64,000 nucleotides of DNA, from contig CALFUU010000012.1 of the NCBI GenBank assembly GCA_937929835.1, positions 17,635-81,634 on the forward strand. Reading direction: 5' to 3'. This document shows, piece after piece, positions 48,884 through 57,493 of this stretch (the stretch's first letter is position 1; every line of letters begins with the position of its first letter). Below the pieces are notes generated by a model. The model searched no databases. It saw only the letters and a list, made by a program, of their open reading frames with translations, and had not been told where the DNA came from. The position numbers were made by a program, and so were the translations under genes. This DNA is from an uncultured Saprospiraceae bacterium (GTDB taxonomy: Bacteria > Bacteroidota > Bacteroidia > Chitinophagales > Saprospiraceae).

Positions 48884-49494
48884 TGAAGCTTATTTTTAAG
48901 GTTTTCGATTAAAGGCGCAAAGAAACCACTTTTTTGGGGATTTATCAAACTCAGCTTTTCATACATTTTAAGGGCTTTTTTGTGATGCCCCTGAGCTGCA
49001 TAGAGCTTAGCTAGCGCCTCTGAGGCTATCTCCTCCTTTTCCCTGACACTGCCTTGAATATTCTTATCAAGGACAGTTTTTGTCTTTTTTTTCCGTTTTT
49101 TCTTCTTTTTGGAGTTCTTTTCTGAGGTTTCCGCACCAGGAAGTGGTATTTGATTGATCAACCAAGAAGAAAATTCAGAATGACCTGAAATTCGCTTAGA
49201 CGCTTTCCTTCGTTTACTGCTCTTTTTGGCTTTGGGCTTTTGGGGGCTTTTCGGGGTCTTCTTTTTACTTATAACTGGCTGGATGTCAATGATCTCCTCA
49301 CTTTCTATATCATCATAGTTCCCTTCCGATTCCTGTCCATTGTACTTCAAGATACTATGGTGATTGTCGATCCCAGCGACAGCTGCCAATCGTTGTAGGG
49401 GCTGCGAGTAAGAGGCTGAATTGACCATTTCTTGGAGATTGTTGGTGTCTCCATCTAGAATCCGTTCGGCTAGTGTCTTCTTGTTATTGTCCAT
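48880..49494 (-). CDS. Lys-rich hypothetical protein with TPR-like C-terminus
   Basis: This 204-residue protein has a poorly structured N-terminal half with two basic runs (KSPQKPKAKKSSKRRKASK, about 78-96, and KKKKKRKKKTK, about 125-135). The C-terminal 55 residues (SEALAKLYAAQGHHKKALKMY, EKLSLINPQKSGFFAPLI) form a TPR-like helix pair, conserved in Bacteroidota in this same genomic slot between lptE and secG. No function known; the basic segments might bind RNA, ribosomes or acidic lipids (inference). Confidence 0.8.
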   Translation of the reverse strand: MDNNKKTLAERILDGDTNNLQEMVNSASYSQPLQRLAAVAGIDNHHSILKYNGQESEGNYDDIESEEIIDIQPVISKKKTPKSPQKPKAKKSSKRRKASKRISGHSEFSSWLINQIPLPGAETSEKNSKKKKKRKKKTKTVLDKNIQGSVREKEEIASEALAKLYAAQGHHKKALKMYEKLSLINPQKSGFFAPLIENLKNKLQ

Positions 49495-49522
49495 TTAGCT
49501 ATTGCGTACACAAAGTGTAAAA

Positions 49523-50032
49523 TTACCAATTGGTAAAGGAATCATTGAATATCCTTTCCACTATGTCTTCAATGATGAGATCAGTCAAATCGTCTCGCAA
49601 AGACTGAAAGTCAGCATTGCTATCAAAGTCCTGAAAAGCCACATAGTTCTTTTTCCAATTTTGTTCCTCATCTTGATTATTGATAAACTCAATAGATAGA
49701 GTAAGCTCATATCTATTAAGACTAGTGGTATTGTCCTCGGTAGGCGCGATGTAACTTGTACTGCACCTAGTGAGTTGGCCTAGAAAAGTAATATCTGGAT
49801 CCGTTTCGTTGGTGACTAGTCTAGACTCATCCCTTACCTGCCTCCTTAGGGCTTCAGCAAAGCTCTGCTCCACGCCTGATTGGCACTGCACATCCGAAAA
49901 CGAAAAATCTTCGACTGCAAAAGTCTTGAGTTCTGGAGCTATACTAATGCCCTTAAAATCGTAAAAGCCGCCACAACTGGTGCAGAGTGATGTAATAAGG
50001 AGCAGCAATAAGTAATTATATCGGTATGCCAT
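49523..50032 (-). CDS. lptE: LPS-assembly lipoprotein LptE-like
   Basis: This 169-residue lipoprotein has the lipobox LCTSC (Cys near 20). The mature start GGFYDFKGISIAPELKTFAVEDF is characteristic of the Bacteroidota LptE family (DUF4136-like arrangement of SISpelkt), which plugs LptD to insert LPS. It overlaps the 3' end of the sigma54 activator gene by 17 bases and precedes the Lys-rich/secG pair. Confidence 0.85.
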   Translation of the reverse strand: MAYRYNYLLLLLITSLCTSCGGFYDFKGISIAPELKTFAVEDFSFSDVQCQSGVEQSFAEALRRQVRDESRLVTNETDPDITFLGQLTRCSTSYIAPTEDNTTSLNRYELTLSIEFINNQDEEQNWKKNYVAFQDFDSNADFQSLRDDLTDLIIEDIVERIFNDSFTNW

Positions 50033-51272
50033 ATTCTTTAATCTTTCGATATAACGTTCTTTCTGAGATGCCTAGTTCTTCAGCAGCATTTTTCCTTTTT
50101 CCTTTATGCTTTTTGAGTGCCTTGGTGATGAGTTCCTTGGTTTTCTCATCTAGGGACAGACTTTCTTCCACTTCCTCTGCAGGGCTATAGCCGTTGTGAT
50201 TGTCATCTATAATCACTGGCCGAGCTGGGTTATCTTGCGGGTAGAAATCTGGCTCTTCTTTGTAGTTATCGGAGTGTTCGTTTATCATTCTATGCAGTTG
50301 GCTGATATCCCTATTGATATTAGAGCCTTTGCTTGGCATTTCTAAATTGTTTCTCTGCACGAGCTCATAGAACATATTTTTCAGGTCATTCAGATCGCCC
50401 TTCATATCAAATAAGAACTTGTATAGAATCTCTCTCTCTGCAAAGTCATTGTCTTCTGCGGTCACTTGGGCGGGCAGATTACGCTTACCGACCTGGGGGG
50501 CCAACTTCAGTAAATCGTCGGCTGTGATAAGGTGGTCTTGAGATAGGACGGATAATTGTTCTACGAGATTCCGCAGCTCTCTTATATTGCCGGGCCATCT
50601 ATAATTCTCTACAAGAGCTCTAGCTTGCTCATCGAGAGTGACAGCGTCTGTGCTATACTTGTCAGAAAAGTCATTAGCAAATTTTCTAAATAATAGATGT
50701 ATGTCTTCTCTGCGCTCGTGAAGAGCAGGTAGTCTTATGGGTACAGTGTTTAGTCTATAATATAGATCTTCTCTAAATTTTCCTTGTTTGATCTTTCGCA
50801 TCAGATCGACATTGGTAGCAGCAACAACTCTGACATCTGTCTTAAGCACTTTAGAGGAGCCCACTTTTATGTATTCTCCAGACTCAAGGACCCGCAATAG
50901 ATAAGCTTGTGTATCTAAAGGCATTTCGCCAATTTCATCTAGAAATATGGTGCCTTTGTTAACTGATTCGAAGTACCCTTTGCGTTCTGAGGTCGCACCA
51001 GTAAAAGCTCCTTTCTCGTGACCAAATAACTCAGAGTTTATGGTGCCCTCTGGTATAGCTCCAGTATTAATTGCAATAAAGTTGTTGTGCTTTCTATGGC
51101 TGTACTCGTGTATGATCTTAGATATTACCTCTTTTCCTACACCACTTTCACCTTGGATTAATACGGTCAACTCCGTAGGTGCCACTCTGAGTGCTGTCTC
51201 TAAGGCTCTATCTAGAGATTCTGATCTTCCGATTACACCATACCGTTGTTTTAAGGCTTGAAGGTTCTTCAT
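50016..51272 (-). CDS. Sigma54-interacting transcriptional activator
   Basis: This 418-residue regulator lacks an N-terminal receiver or PAS domain; the AAA+ domain begins at once (about 14-245): Walker A GESGVGKE, the sigma54-contacting loop ELFGHEKGAFTGA, Walker B TIFLDEIGEMP, and WPGNIRELRN. After a linker of about 110 residues, the Fis-type helix-turn-helix is KNAAEELGISERTLYRKIKEY at the end. It sits between miaB and lptE, an arrangement common in the phylum. Constitutive activation or an unknown partner is inferred, as no sensor is present. Confidence 0.93.
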   Translation of the reverse strand: MKNLQALKQRYGVIGRSESLDRALETALRVAPTELTVLIQGESGVGKEVISKIIHEYSHRKHNNFIAINTGAIPEGTINSELFGHEKGAFTGATSERKGYFESVNKGTIFLDEIGEMPLDTQAYLLRVLESGEYIKVGSSKVLKTDVRVVAATNVDLMRKIKQGKFREDLYYRLNTVPIRLPALHERREDIHLLFRKFANDFSDKYSTDAVTLDEQARALVENYRWPGNIRELRNLVEQLSVLSQDHLITADDLLKLAPQVGKRNLPAQVTAEDNDFAEREILYKFLFDMKGDLNDLKNMFYELVQRNNLEMPSKGSNINRDISQLHRMINEHSDNYKEEPDFYPQDNPARPVIIDDNHNGYSPAEEVEESLSLDEKTKELITKALKKHKGKRKNAAEELGISERTLYRKIKEYGIPI

Positions 51273-51281
51273 TTGATCTGA

Positions 51282-52715
51282 TTAAGTGGTGACGATATTT
51301 CCGAGTAGGGTACCTGAGGTCATATTATCGACGTGCACCATCGCATAATCTCCAGGTTTGTAGCCTTCTATCTTTGGGAAGACAATGACTTTGAAGTGAC
51401 TTGTTCTGCCGCGGAAGTCTGCTTTGCTTTTTTTAGAATCACCTTCGATCAGTACTTCAAAAGTTTTATGGAGATCTTTCTTGTTGCTGGCTGCAGATGA
51501 GGCCGCTTGTACTTTTATTATTTCAGTTAGTCTTCGTTTCTTGATGTCGTGTGGGACGTCGTCTTTGTACTTTCGAGCGGCAAGAGTGCCTGGACGTTCA
51601 GAGTAGGTATACATATAAGACATTATGAAACCAGACTCTTCGATAATAGATAAAGTTTGTTGGTGGTCCTCTTCTGTCTCTGTACAAAAACCGGCTATGA
51701 TATCAGAGGATACGGTACATTCTGGAATTACCTCATTTATCCTTTTGATTTTTTTCATATACCATTCTCTAGTATACTTTCGGTTCATCAATTCCAATAT
51801 CCTAGAACTACCTGACTGCACAGGCAGATGGATGTAGTCACAGATATTGTGGTAATCCCTGATGGCAAAGAGTACTTCATCGTCTATATCCTTTGGGTGG
51901 GAGGTGGAGAATCTGACTCTAATTTTACTATCTACCTTGGCGACCATTACAAGTAGATCAGCAAATGAGACATTCTCTTGTGTTTCTGGATTTGTCCATT
52001 TGTAGGAGTCGACATTTTGCCCGAGTAGCGTGATTTCTTTGAATCCTTCCACTCTCATTTGTTCAGCTTCGGCAACTATAGAGAAAGGATCTCGACTCCG
52101 CTCCCTTCCTCTTGTAAAGGGCACCACACAAAAAGAACACATATTGTCACAGCCTCTCATTATGGAGATAAATCCTGATACGCCATTATTACCTAATCTT
52201 ACTGGAGAGATATCTGCATAAGTCTCTTCCCTCGATAAGAGGACGTTGACACCTCGTTCGCCTTCCTCAGCAGAGGTGAGCAGATTCGGTAAATCTCTAT
52301 AGGCATCTGGTCCTAAGACGATATCTACAAGCTTTTCTTGCTCAAGAAATTTTGATTTGAGACGTTCTGCCATACAGCCTAGTACGCCTATCAGGAGGCC
52401 CTTCTTTTTCTTCTTATAGGTGTTGTATACGCGAAGTCTTTTTCTGACCGTCTCCTCTGCCTTTTCTCTAATAGAGCAAGTGTTGACTAATATCAGATCT
52501 GCCTGGGCCATATCTCGAGTCGAACCATAACCGTTATCCGACAAGATAGATGCGACTATTTCGGAATCACTGAAGTTCATAGCACAGCCATAGCTTTCTA
52601 TATAGTAATACTTGTCGTAGACTTTATCTTCGCCTTCAGGGGCATATACTTCACCTTGTTTGGATTCGTTAATGACCTTAGTTAGGCTGTTTATGGTAGG
52701 ATTATCATCGTACAT
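51282..52715 (-). CDS. miaB: tRNA-2-methylthio-N6-dimethylallyladenosine synthase MiaB
   Basis: This 477-residue radical SAM enzyme methylthiolates i6A37 in tRNA. N-terminal UPF0004 domain with Cys in ESYGCAMNFSDSE, VNTCSIREKAE and GVLGCMAERL (three cluster ligands); radical SAM motif RGCDNMCSFCVVPFTRGRERSR (CxxxCxxC); C-terminal TRAM domain (GRTSHFKVIVF onward). First gene of the miaB - sigma54 activator - lptE run. Confidence 0.97.
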   Translation of the reverse strand: MYDDNPTINSLTKVINESKQGEVYAPEGEDKVYDKYYYIESYGCAMNFSDSEIVASILSDNGYGSTRDMAQADLILVNTCSIREKAEETVRKRLRVYNTYKKKKKGLLIGVLGCMAERLKSKFLEQEKLVDIVLGPDAYRDLPNLLTSAEEGERGVNVLLSREETYADISPVRLGNNGVSGFISIMRGCDNMCSFCVVPFTRGRERSRDPFSIVAEAEQMRVEGFKEITLLGQNVDSYKWTNPETQENVSFADLLVMVAKVDSKIRVRFSTSHPKDIDDEVLFAIRDYHNICDYIHLPVQSGSSRILELMNRKYTREWYMKKIKRINEVIPECTVSSDIIAGFCTETEEDHQQTLSIIEESGFIMSYMYTYSERPGTLAARKYKDDVPHDIKKRRLTEIIKVQAASSAASNKKDLHKTFEVLIEGDSKKSKADFRGRTSHFKVIVFPKIEGYKPGDYAMVHVDNMTSGTLLGNIVTT

Positions 52716-52737
52716 TCTGACTCAGATTTTGAAAGTG

Positions 52738-52745
52738 CAAATTTA
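52738..52745 (-). promoter_or_regulatory. TAnnTTTG -7 element for miaB
   Basis: TAAATTTG on the minus strand, 23 bases upstream of the miaB ATG. A palindrome (52766-52778) covers the -33 position. Confidence 0.5.
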
Positions 52746-52765
52746 CTCAAAAACTGGAGGGGCAG

Positions 52766-52778
52766 TGACATATTGTCA
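52766..52778. promoter_or_regulatory. TGACA-TAT-TGTCA palindrome over the miaB -33 region
   Basis: A perfect 13-base palindrome with 5-bp arms, 20 bases upstream of the miaB -7 element, where a bound repressor or activator would contact RNA polymerase. Confidence 0.4.
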
Positions 52779-52919
52779 GTTAGCTTGGATAAAAAACAGA
52801 CTTTGGCTTGAATTATGCGTGATAAGAGACTGACAATTTAACTATACGTTAATGCTTAGAATGCGGCCAATAAGATACTTAATCTCTTATTCTACGTCGT
52901 AAGAGTATAAGTTGCATCG

Positions 52920-52927
52920 TATTTTTG
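52920..52927 (+). promoter_or_regulatory. TAnnTTTG -7 element before the TPR protein gene
   Basis: TATTTTTG, 23 bases before the ATG at 52951. It overlaps the longer in-frame reading from 52912, which supports the later start. Confidence 0.45.
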
Positions 52928-52950
52928 CAACTGACATTAAATTTTACGCT

Positions 52951-53934
52951 ATGAAGATATTTAACCTACTGATGCTTGCCTTCCTGACGACAGGACTTGC
53001 CGCACAGTCACTTGATGAAGAATTGGGTTTTATTTATGTAAAAGCTGATTATCTACTTGAGACAAATAGATACGACGAAGCTATTTCAGAATTCACCAAA
53101 ATAATTGCCAAGGATCCGAGTTTTAGAGATGTACTCTACAAGAGAGCGGATGCAAAGTTTAATGTAGGTGCTTTTCAGGGTACTAAAAATGATCTTCTGG
53201 AGGTCTTTGATATTAAGGGCATCTCGCCTGAGGCAGTGCTTCTATATGGTAAGACGCAAAAGAATCTCGGTAATACAGAGGCTTCCGCTACAACTATGGA
53301 GACAGCAGGCATATTATTTCCTAATGGTACTAGCCCTCGTGATAAGGCCTCTCAAAAACAAGAGACTGAAGCAAATGACGATGATAGTGGTCTCAAGCAG
53401 ATCGAGGAGAAAATCACCAGCATCTTAGACGACCTTCTACCCAAGAAGGATGAAGAGGAAACGACTCAAGATGAGGCGCCTCAAGATAGTCGTACGCCAT
53501 CTACAGGGTCTGATCGATCTCCTTCATCAAGGACTCCAACGGATAACGATGGTAGTACAGATGGAAGGCCTAATGGCAGAAAGCAAGTCGAAGAACCAGA
53601 GCCAGAACCAGAGCCTGAAATTGATGATAGTGTAAGAGAAATTTACATCGATGAGGACGTTACTTTGGAAGTGAAGAATGGTCTGGGTGCTAGGAACATC
53701 CTAGAGCAGCCAAGCATCTTGGTCATCTCGACAACTTCTGGTGATGTCGTAATTGATATTTGTGTCAACGAAAATGGAAAAGTAACCGAAGCAGAGTTTA
53801 ATGCGGGAGAATCTACTCTGAAGACAGAGAGCATCATCTCACTGGCAGTTAGAAAATCTAAAGAATTCTGGTTTAAGAAGTCTGGTCAGGAGGAGATGTG
53901 TGGCACCATAGTCTTTAAGATTACAGGTACATAG
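52951..53934 (+). CDS. Secreted TPR protein with TonB-C-like domain
   Basis: From the Met at 52951 there is a signal peptide (MKIFNLLMLAFLTTGLAAQ). Two or three TPR units follow (about 22-120: YVKADYLLETNRYDEAISEF, LLYGKTQKNLGNTEASATT). A long acidic/Ser/Thr/Pro linker (about 130-245) ends in a Pro-Glu repeat (EPEPEPEPEIDD). The last 80 residues (ISTTSGDVVIDICVNENGKVTEAEF to MCGTIVFKITG) resemble the TonB C-terminal domain. 327 residues. Function unknown; it may be a periplasmic adaptor. Confidence 0.8.
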   Translation: MKIFNLLMLAFLTTGLAAQSLDEELGFIYVKADYLLETNRYDEAISEFTKIIAKDPSFRDVLYKRADAKFNVGAFQGTKNDLLEVFDIKGISPEAVLLYGKTQKNLGNTEASATTMETAGILFPNGTSPRDKASQKQETEANDDDSGLKQIEEKITSILDDLLPKKDEEETTQDEAPQDSRTPSTGSDRSPSSRTPTDNDGSTDGRPNGRKQVEEPEPEPEPEIDDSVREIYIDEDVTLEVKNGLGARNILEQPSILVISTTSGDVVIDICVNENGKVTEAEFNAGESTLKTESIISLAVRKSKEFWFKKSGQEEMCGTIVFKITGT

Positions 53935-53976
53935 ATAGCCCTAGCAGAGCGATAGGCTCTGTATATAAGGAATAGG

Positions 53977-54010
53977 TGGCTCGTTCGATTATAATTCGGC
54001 GAGCCATTTT
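53977..54010 (+). terminator. Terminator after the TPR protein gene
   Basis: TGGCTCG (53977-53983) and CGAGCCA (54000-54006) form a stem, with partial inner pairing, followed by TTTTCTTTT. The next promoter element begins immediately after. Confidence 0.75.
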
Positions 54011-54014
54011 CTTT

Positions 54015-54022
54015 TACCTTTG
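54015..54022 (+). promoter_or_regulatory. TAnnTTTG -7 element before the beta-barrel/murB pair
   Basis: TACCTTTG, 19 bases upstream of the ATG at 54042; it lies directly behind the preceding terminator, so the unit is self-contained. Confidence 0.5.
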
Positions 54023-54041
54023 TATTAAAATCACTTCTAAT

Positions 54042-54677
54042 ATGATGAGATTAGCATTTATCCTCTCGCTTATGTTGGCAGTTCAGACTGCGTATAGCCA
54101 ATTGGGACTAGGAATTTCTAGTTCATATGACTTATACAATGTGTACAGCAACCCTGTGGCGGACCAGCCAGTAGGCTCTGAGATTTCTCGGAAAAATGGC
54201 TCAGCACTCAGTAGTTTTGGTATAGGACCAAAATTGTGGGTAGGTGGAGAAAGCTTTTCAGTATCAGCAGAGGCCTTAGCCAACCTCTCTCCATTAGGCT
54301 TATCACTAGGTGATTATAAAGGCCTTGGTGCAGTCTCTTTCCCCATTATGGGGCACCTCAACTTTGGAGGTATGTCCAGTTTTAATAAATTGATGAAGGC
54401 AGGTTTTTCTATCGGTGGCGGTATTCAATATAACCGTACAGAGTTATTTGGACTGACCGATTCTTTTGAAGGTCAAGGTGTGACAAGAGACTTCTTTAAG
54501 ACTTATAATATTCAAGTCGGTGTCGGTGGTGGTCTCAATGGATTTACAGGAAAATTCTATACCCGATATGGATTCAATCCCGATATAGACGGGGCGTGGA
54601 ATCTCAATATCGGATTGCAGATGAGTCTCAACTTTCTGATGACCAAAAACATTTATAGGCCCGAGAGCGCGCTGTAA
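54042..54677 (+). CDS. Outer-membrane beta-barrel protein
   Basis: Starting at 54042 there is a signal peptide (MMRLAFILSLMLAVQTAYSQ). About 190 residues of alternating hydrophobic strands follow, with many Gly-aromatic turns (GFSIGGGIQYN, QVGVGGGLNGF, FYTRYGF) and a strand NLNIGLQMSLNFLM near the end. It is a small barrel of the OMP_b-brl class. The upstream frame (from 53976) lies over the terminator and promoter. It is followed by murB after 1 base. Confidence 0.8.
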   Translation: MMRLAFILSLMLAVQTAYSQLGLGISSSYDLYNVYSNPVADQPVGSEISRKNGSALSSFGIGPKLWVGGESFSVSAEALANLSPLGLSLGDYKGLGAVSFPIMGHLNFGGMSSFNKLMKAGFSIGGGIQYNRTELFGLTDSFEGQGVTRDFFKTYNIQVGVGGGLNGFTGKFYTRYGFNPDIDGAWNLNIGLQMSLNFLMTKNIYRPESAL

Positions 54678-54678
54678 T

Positions 54679-55695
54679 ATGATAGTCAGCAATAACATCT
54701 CAAGTCGTGGGATGAATACTTTTGGAATAGATGTCAACCTCTCGACTGTCATCAGTCTTGAGCACAGAGATGATCTCGTAGCCCTAGCGCCATATCTGCA
54801 AGAAAAAGAAGTATCTATTCTCGGTGGTGGCAGTAATGTCCTCTTGACTCAAGATATCCAACAACCAGTCTTGTTGGTCAATACCCAAGGCAAGCAGGTA
54901 GTACTCGAGCGAGAAACTTATGACTTGATCAAGGTAGAAGCAGGTGAGAAATGGCATAACCTTGTGCTCTGGGCAGTAGAGCAGGGGTATGGTGGCATAG
55001 AAAATCTAGCCTTAATACCTGGTAAGTGTGGAGCTGGACCTATGCAAAATATAGGTGCTTATGGCGTAGAGATAAAAGATGTACTCCATAGCGTATCTGC
55101 CTACAATCTCCGAGAAGGAAAGATCTATAACTTCCATAATACGGAGTGTGGATTTGGCTACAGGACGAGTCATTTTAAGACTAAGTGGAAGGATCAGTTT
55201 ATTATCCTCGACATTATTCTCAGACTCACCAAGCCTGGACATCACCTTACAAATCTGTCCTATGGTGCTATCGCTCAGACCCTGAACGAGAAAGGTGTAA
55301 AAGACGCGGGCATCAAGGAAGTTGCTGAGACAGTTATAGCGATTAGACAGGCCAAGCTCCCTAATCCCTCTGAGGTCGGCAATGCTGGTTCATTTTTTAA
55401 GAATCCTGTGGTGGATAAGTCCATACTCAAGACTATCCAGAAAGCGCAACCAGAGGCGCCCCATTATCCTGTAGACGATTCACGAGTCAAGCTCCCAGCT
55501 GGATGGCTCATAGATCAATGTGGGTGGAAGGGGAAGCAAGTTGGTCAGACAGGGACTTATAAGAATCAAGCTCTAGTCCTTGTCAATCACGGATCTGCTT
55601 CTGGCTCTGAAGTCTATGCTCTAAGTGAGGAGATACAGCAGTCTGTTTATAGGCGTTATAATATCTTGCTAGAGCGAGAGGTTAACGTTTGGTAA
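54679..55695 (+). CDS. murB: UDP-N-acetylenolpyruvoylglucosamine reductase
   Basis: This 338-residue FAD enzyme of peptidoglycan precursor synthesis makes UDP-MurNAc. FAD-binding ILGGGSNVLLTQD, GIENLALIPGKCGAGPMQNIGAYG and the catalytic Ser in GNAGSFFKNP are present; the length and the C-terminal LVNHG/VYALSEEIQQSV region are those of type I (E. coli-like) MurB. The N-terminal MNTFGID is conserved; 11 residues precede it, so an ATG at 54712 is an alternative start. It is tightly coupled to the upstream barrel gene. Confidence 0.95.
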   Translation: MIVSNNISSRGMNTFGIDVNLSTVISLEHRDDLVALAPYLQEKEVSILGGGSNVLLTQDIQQPVLLVNTQGKQVVLERETYDLIKVEAGEKWHNLVLWAVEQGYGGIENLALIPGKCGAGPMQNIGAYGVEIKDVLHSVSAYNLREGKIYNFHNTECGFGYRTSHFKTKWKDQFIILDIILRLTKPGHHLTNLSYGAIAQTLNEKGVKDAGIKEVAETVIAIRQAKLPNPSEVGNAGSFFKNPVVDKSILKTIQKAQPEAPHYPVDDSRVKLPAGWLIDQCGWKGKQVGQTGTYKNQALVLVNHGSASGSEVYALSEEIQQSVYRRYNILLEREVNVW

Positions 55696-55775
55696 GGCTT
55701 TGCTCTTTTCTAGGATGATGAACTCTTGTTGAGGCAGTAGATTCTTCTCCTTGTGGTAGTCTTTTCTTTGGTGAC

Positions 55776-55890
55776 TTTAAGGCATATATCTTGTTTTCCG
55801 GCGATTAAGAGTCTTTATTGCCGTGTCTATTGCTGCAAAAAATAAGTTTACCGGCAATTAGATGCCTTAAATGCCGTTTATAAAGCGGCA
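55776..55890. promoter_or_regulatory. Structured leader region of the Fic gene
   Basis: TTTAAGGCAT (55776-55785) and ATGCCTTAAA (55862-55871) are perfect 10-bp inverted copies around a 76-base loop. Immediately after is a hairpin TGCCG...CGGCA (55872-55890). The stretch contains six CGGC(A/G)A or complementary TTGCCG-type cores in both orientations. No ORF is present. Confidence 0.45.
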
Positions 55891-55923
55891 AATAGTTGGG
55901 TATTCGGCAAATGCACACCATAT

Positions 55924-55944
55924 TTGCAGTATAATTTACTGCAA
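55924..55944. promoter_or_regulatory. TTGCAGTA-N5-TACTGCAA operator candidate before fic
   Basis: A perfect 8-bp inverted repeat with 5-base AT spacer, 12 bases upstream of the Fic ATG, placed to cover the promoter or initiation site. The Fic protein has a C-terminal winged-helix-like part that could bind it (inference). Confidence 0.5.
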
Positions 55945-55956
55945 TAATTTTTATCT

Positions 55957-57066
55957 ATGTATATTCATCAGAAAAAGGACTGGCCAAGCTTTCGGTGGGA
56001 TAGCGACATCTTATTGCCCTATATCAGTAAAGTACGTGATCTACAAGGTAGGCTGATAGGGCGGATGGAAGCGATGGGCTTTGAATTGAGAGCGGAGGCC
56101 GTACTCGAAACCATAACGGAGGATGTCATCAAATCCAGTGCTATCGAGGGTGAGTTATTGAACCCTGAAGAGGTGAGGTCTTCGGTAGCAAGGAGACTGG
56201 GGATGGACATTTCTGGATTGCCTGAGACGAGCAGGGACGTGGATGGTGTTGTCGAGATGATGTTGGATGCCACGCAGAACTTCGATGGACACTTGACCAA
56301 AGATAGGCTCTGCGGCTGGCACGCGGCCTTATTTCCTACTGGTAGGAGTGGAATGTTTAAGATCACTGTAGGAGAATGGAGAGGTGATGATAAAGTTCCT
56401 ATGCAAGTGGTCTCTGGACCTATTGGCAAGGAGAAGGTCCATTACACCGCACCTGCTGCCGAGCTGCTGGATAGGGAGATGGAAGTGTTTCTACAATGGT
56501 TTAATACCCATCACAATATCGAGCCCGTCCTCAAATCTGCTATAGCACATTTATGGTTTGTAAGCATTCATCCTTTTGATGATGGGAATGGCAGGATAGC
56601 GCGCGCCATTGCAGACTGTCAGTTGGCCAGAGCTGATAGGACCAATCAGAGATTTTACAGTATGTCTGCGCAGTTGATGAAGTATAAAAAGGAGTACTAT
56701 CACATCCTTGAATCTACTCAGAAAGGCAGTTTGGATATAAGCCAATGGTTGGTCTGGTACATAGAGCGATTGTTAGAAGCGCTGGAGGTCACCAGCAGAA
56801 CACTCGCTAAAGTGCTCCGCAAAGCAAAATTCTGGAAGCTGCATCAGAGTACTCAATTTAATAATCGGCAGATACAGATGATAAATAAACTACAAGGAGA
56901 TTTTGTGGGTAAGCTTTCATCTTCTATGTGGGCCAAGATGACAAAAGTGCATAGAGATACTGCCTTAAAAGATATACAGGATTTGGTGAAGAAAGGAGTA
57001 CTAGCAGATGCTGGTGAGGGAGGAAGGAGCACCAATTATGTTCTTAGTTTGCCTCAGTCAGACTGA
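55957..57066 (+). CDS. Fic-family AMP transferase with N-terminal inhibitory helix
   Basis: This 369-residue Fic/DOC protein. The N-terminal DUF4172-type segment (about 1-95) carries SSAIEGE, matching the S/T-x-x-x-E-G/N inhibitory motif of class II Fic proteins, whose Glu blocks ATP. The Fic core has the complete active-site loop HPFDDGNGRIARA (about 210-222). The C-terminal 80 residues look like a winged helix (KMTKVHRDTALKDIQDLVKKG). Such proteins AMPylate hydroxyl groups on target proteins, often autoregulated. It stands alone after murB; no antitoxin gene is present, consistent with self-inhibition. Confidence 0.92.
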   Translation: MYIHQKKDWPSFRWDSDILLPYISKVRDLQGRLIGRMEAMGFELRAEAVLETITEDVIKSSAIEGELLNPEEVRSSVARRLGMDISGLPETSRDVDGVVEMMLDATQNFDGHLTKDRLCGWHAALFPTGRSGMFKITVGEWRGDDKVPMQVVSGPIGKEKVHYTAPAAELLDREMEVFLQWFNTHHNIEPVLKSAIAHLWFVSIHPFDDGNGRIARAIADCQLARADRTNQRFYSMSAQLMKYKKEYYHILESTQKGSLDISQWLVWYIERLLEALEVTSRTLAKVLRKAKFWKLHQSTQFNNRQIQMINKLQGDFVGKLSSSMWAKMTKVHRDTALKDIQDLVKKGVLADAGEGGRSTNYVLSLPQSD

Positions 57067-57134
57067 TTTGGACCCACCTAATTGGTGAAACTGAAGGGGT
57101 GGATTTGCTGACATACGCAATAAGCGATCACTGT

Positions 57135-57458
57135 CTAGTAAGTCGGCAGGGAAGGGTCTATTTCCTTTGCCCACGCTAAGATGCCACCTTCAAGATTATA
57201 CAGGTTGTCTAACCCCCTAAGCTGTTGTAATTGGTGAATGACATTGGCACTTCTAGCTCCCGATCTGCAATGGACAATGACTTTTCCTTCTCTATCAAAG
57301 TCATCGATCTTAACAGGTACCAAGGATACAGGAATGAGTTCTGCGCCGATATTGACAAGTGTATATTCGTGTTGCTCACGGACGTCAATGAGATGAAACG
57401 GTTCCTTGTTGTCTCTCATTTCTTTGAGCTGCTGTACAGTAATACTCTTAATCTCCAT
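57135..57458 (-). CDS. Rhodanese-like sulfurtransferase
   Basis: This 107-residue single rhodanese domain has FHLIDVREQHEY and active-site loop VHCRSGARSANV with the persulfide Cys. It is downstream of two YeeE/YedE genes, suggesting it handles imported sulfur (thiosulfate or sulfane sulfur) in the cytoplasm. Gap 35 bases to the upstream gene. Confidence 0.92.
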   Translation of the reverse strand: MEIKSITVQQLKEMRDNKEPFHLIDVREQHEYTLVNIGAELIPVSLVPVKIDDFDREGKVIVHCRSGARSANVIHQLQQLRGLDNLYNLEGGILAWAKEIDPSLPTY

Positions 57459-57493
57459 ATTGTCTCACAATGTTGATACGCCTAATAAACCGA

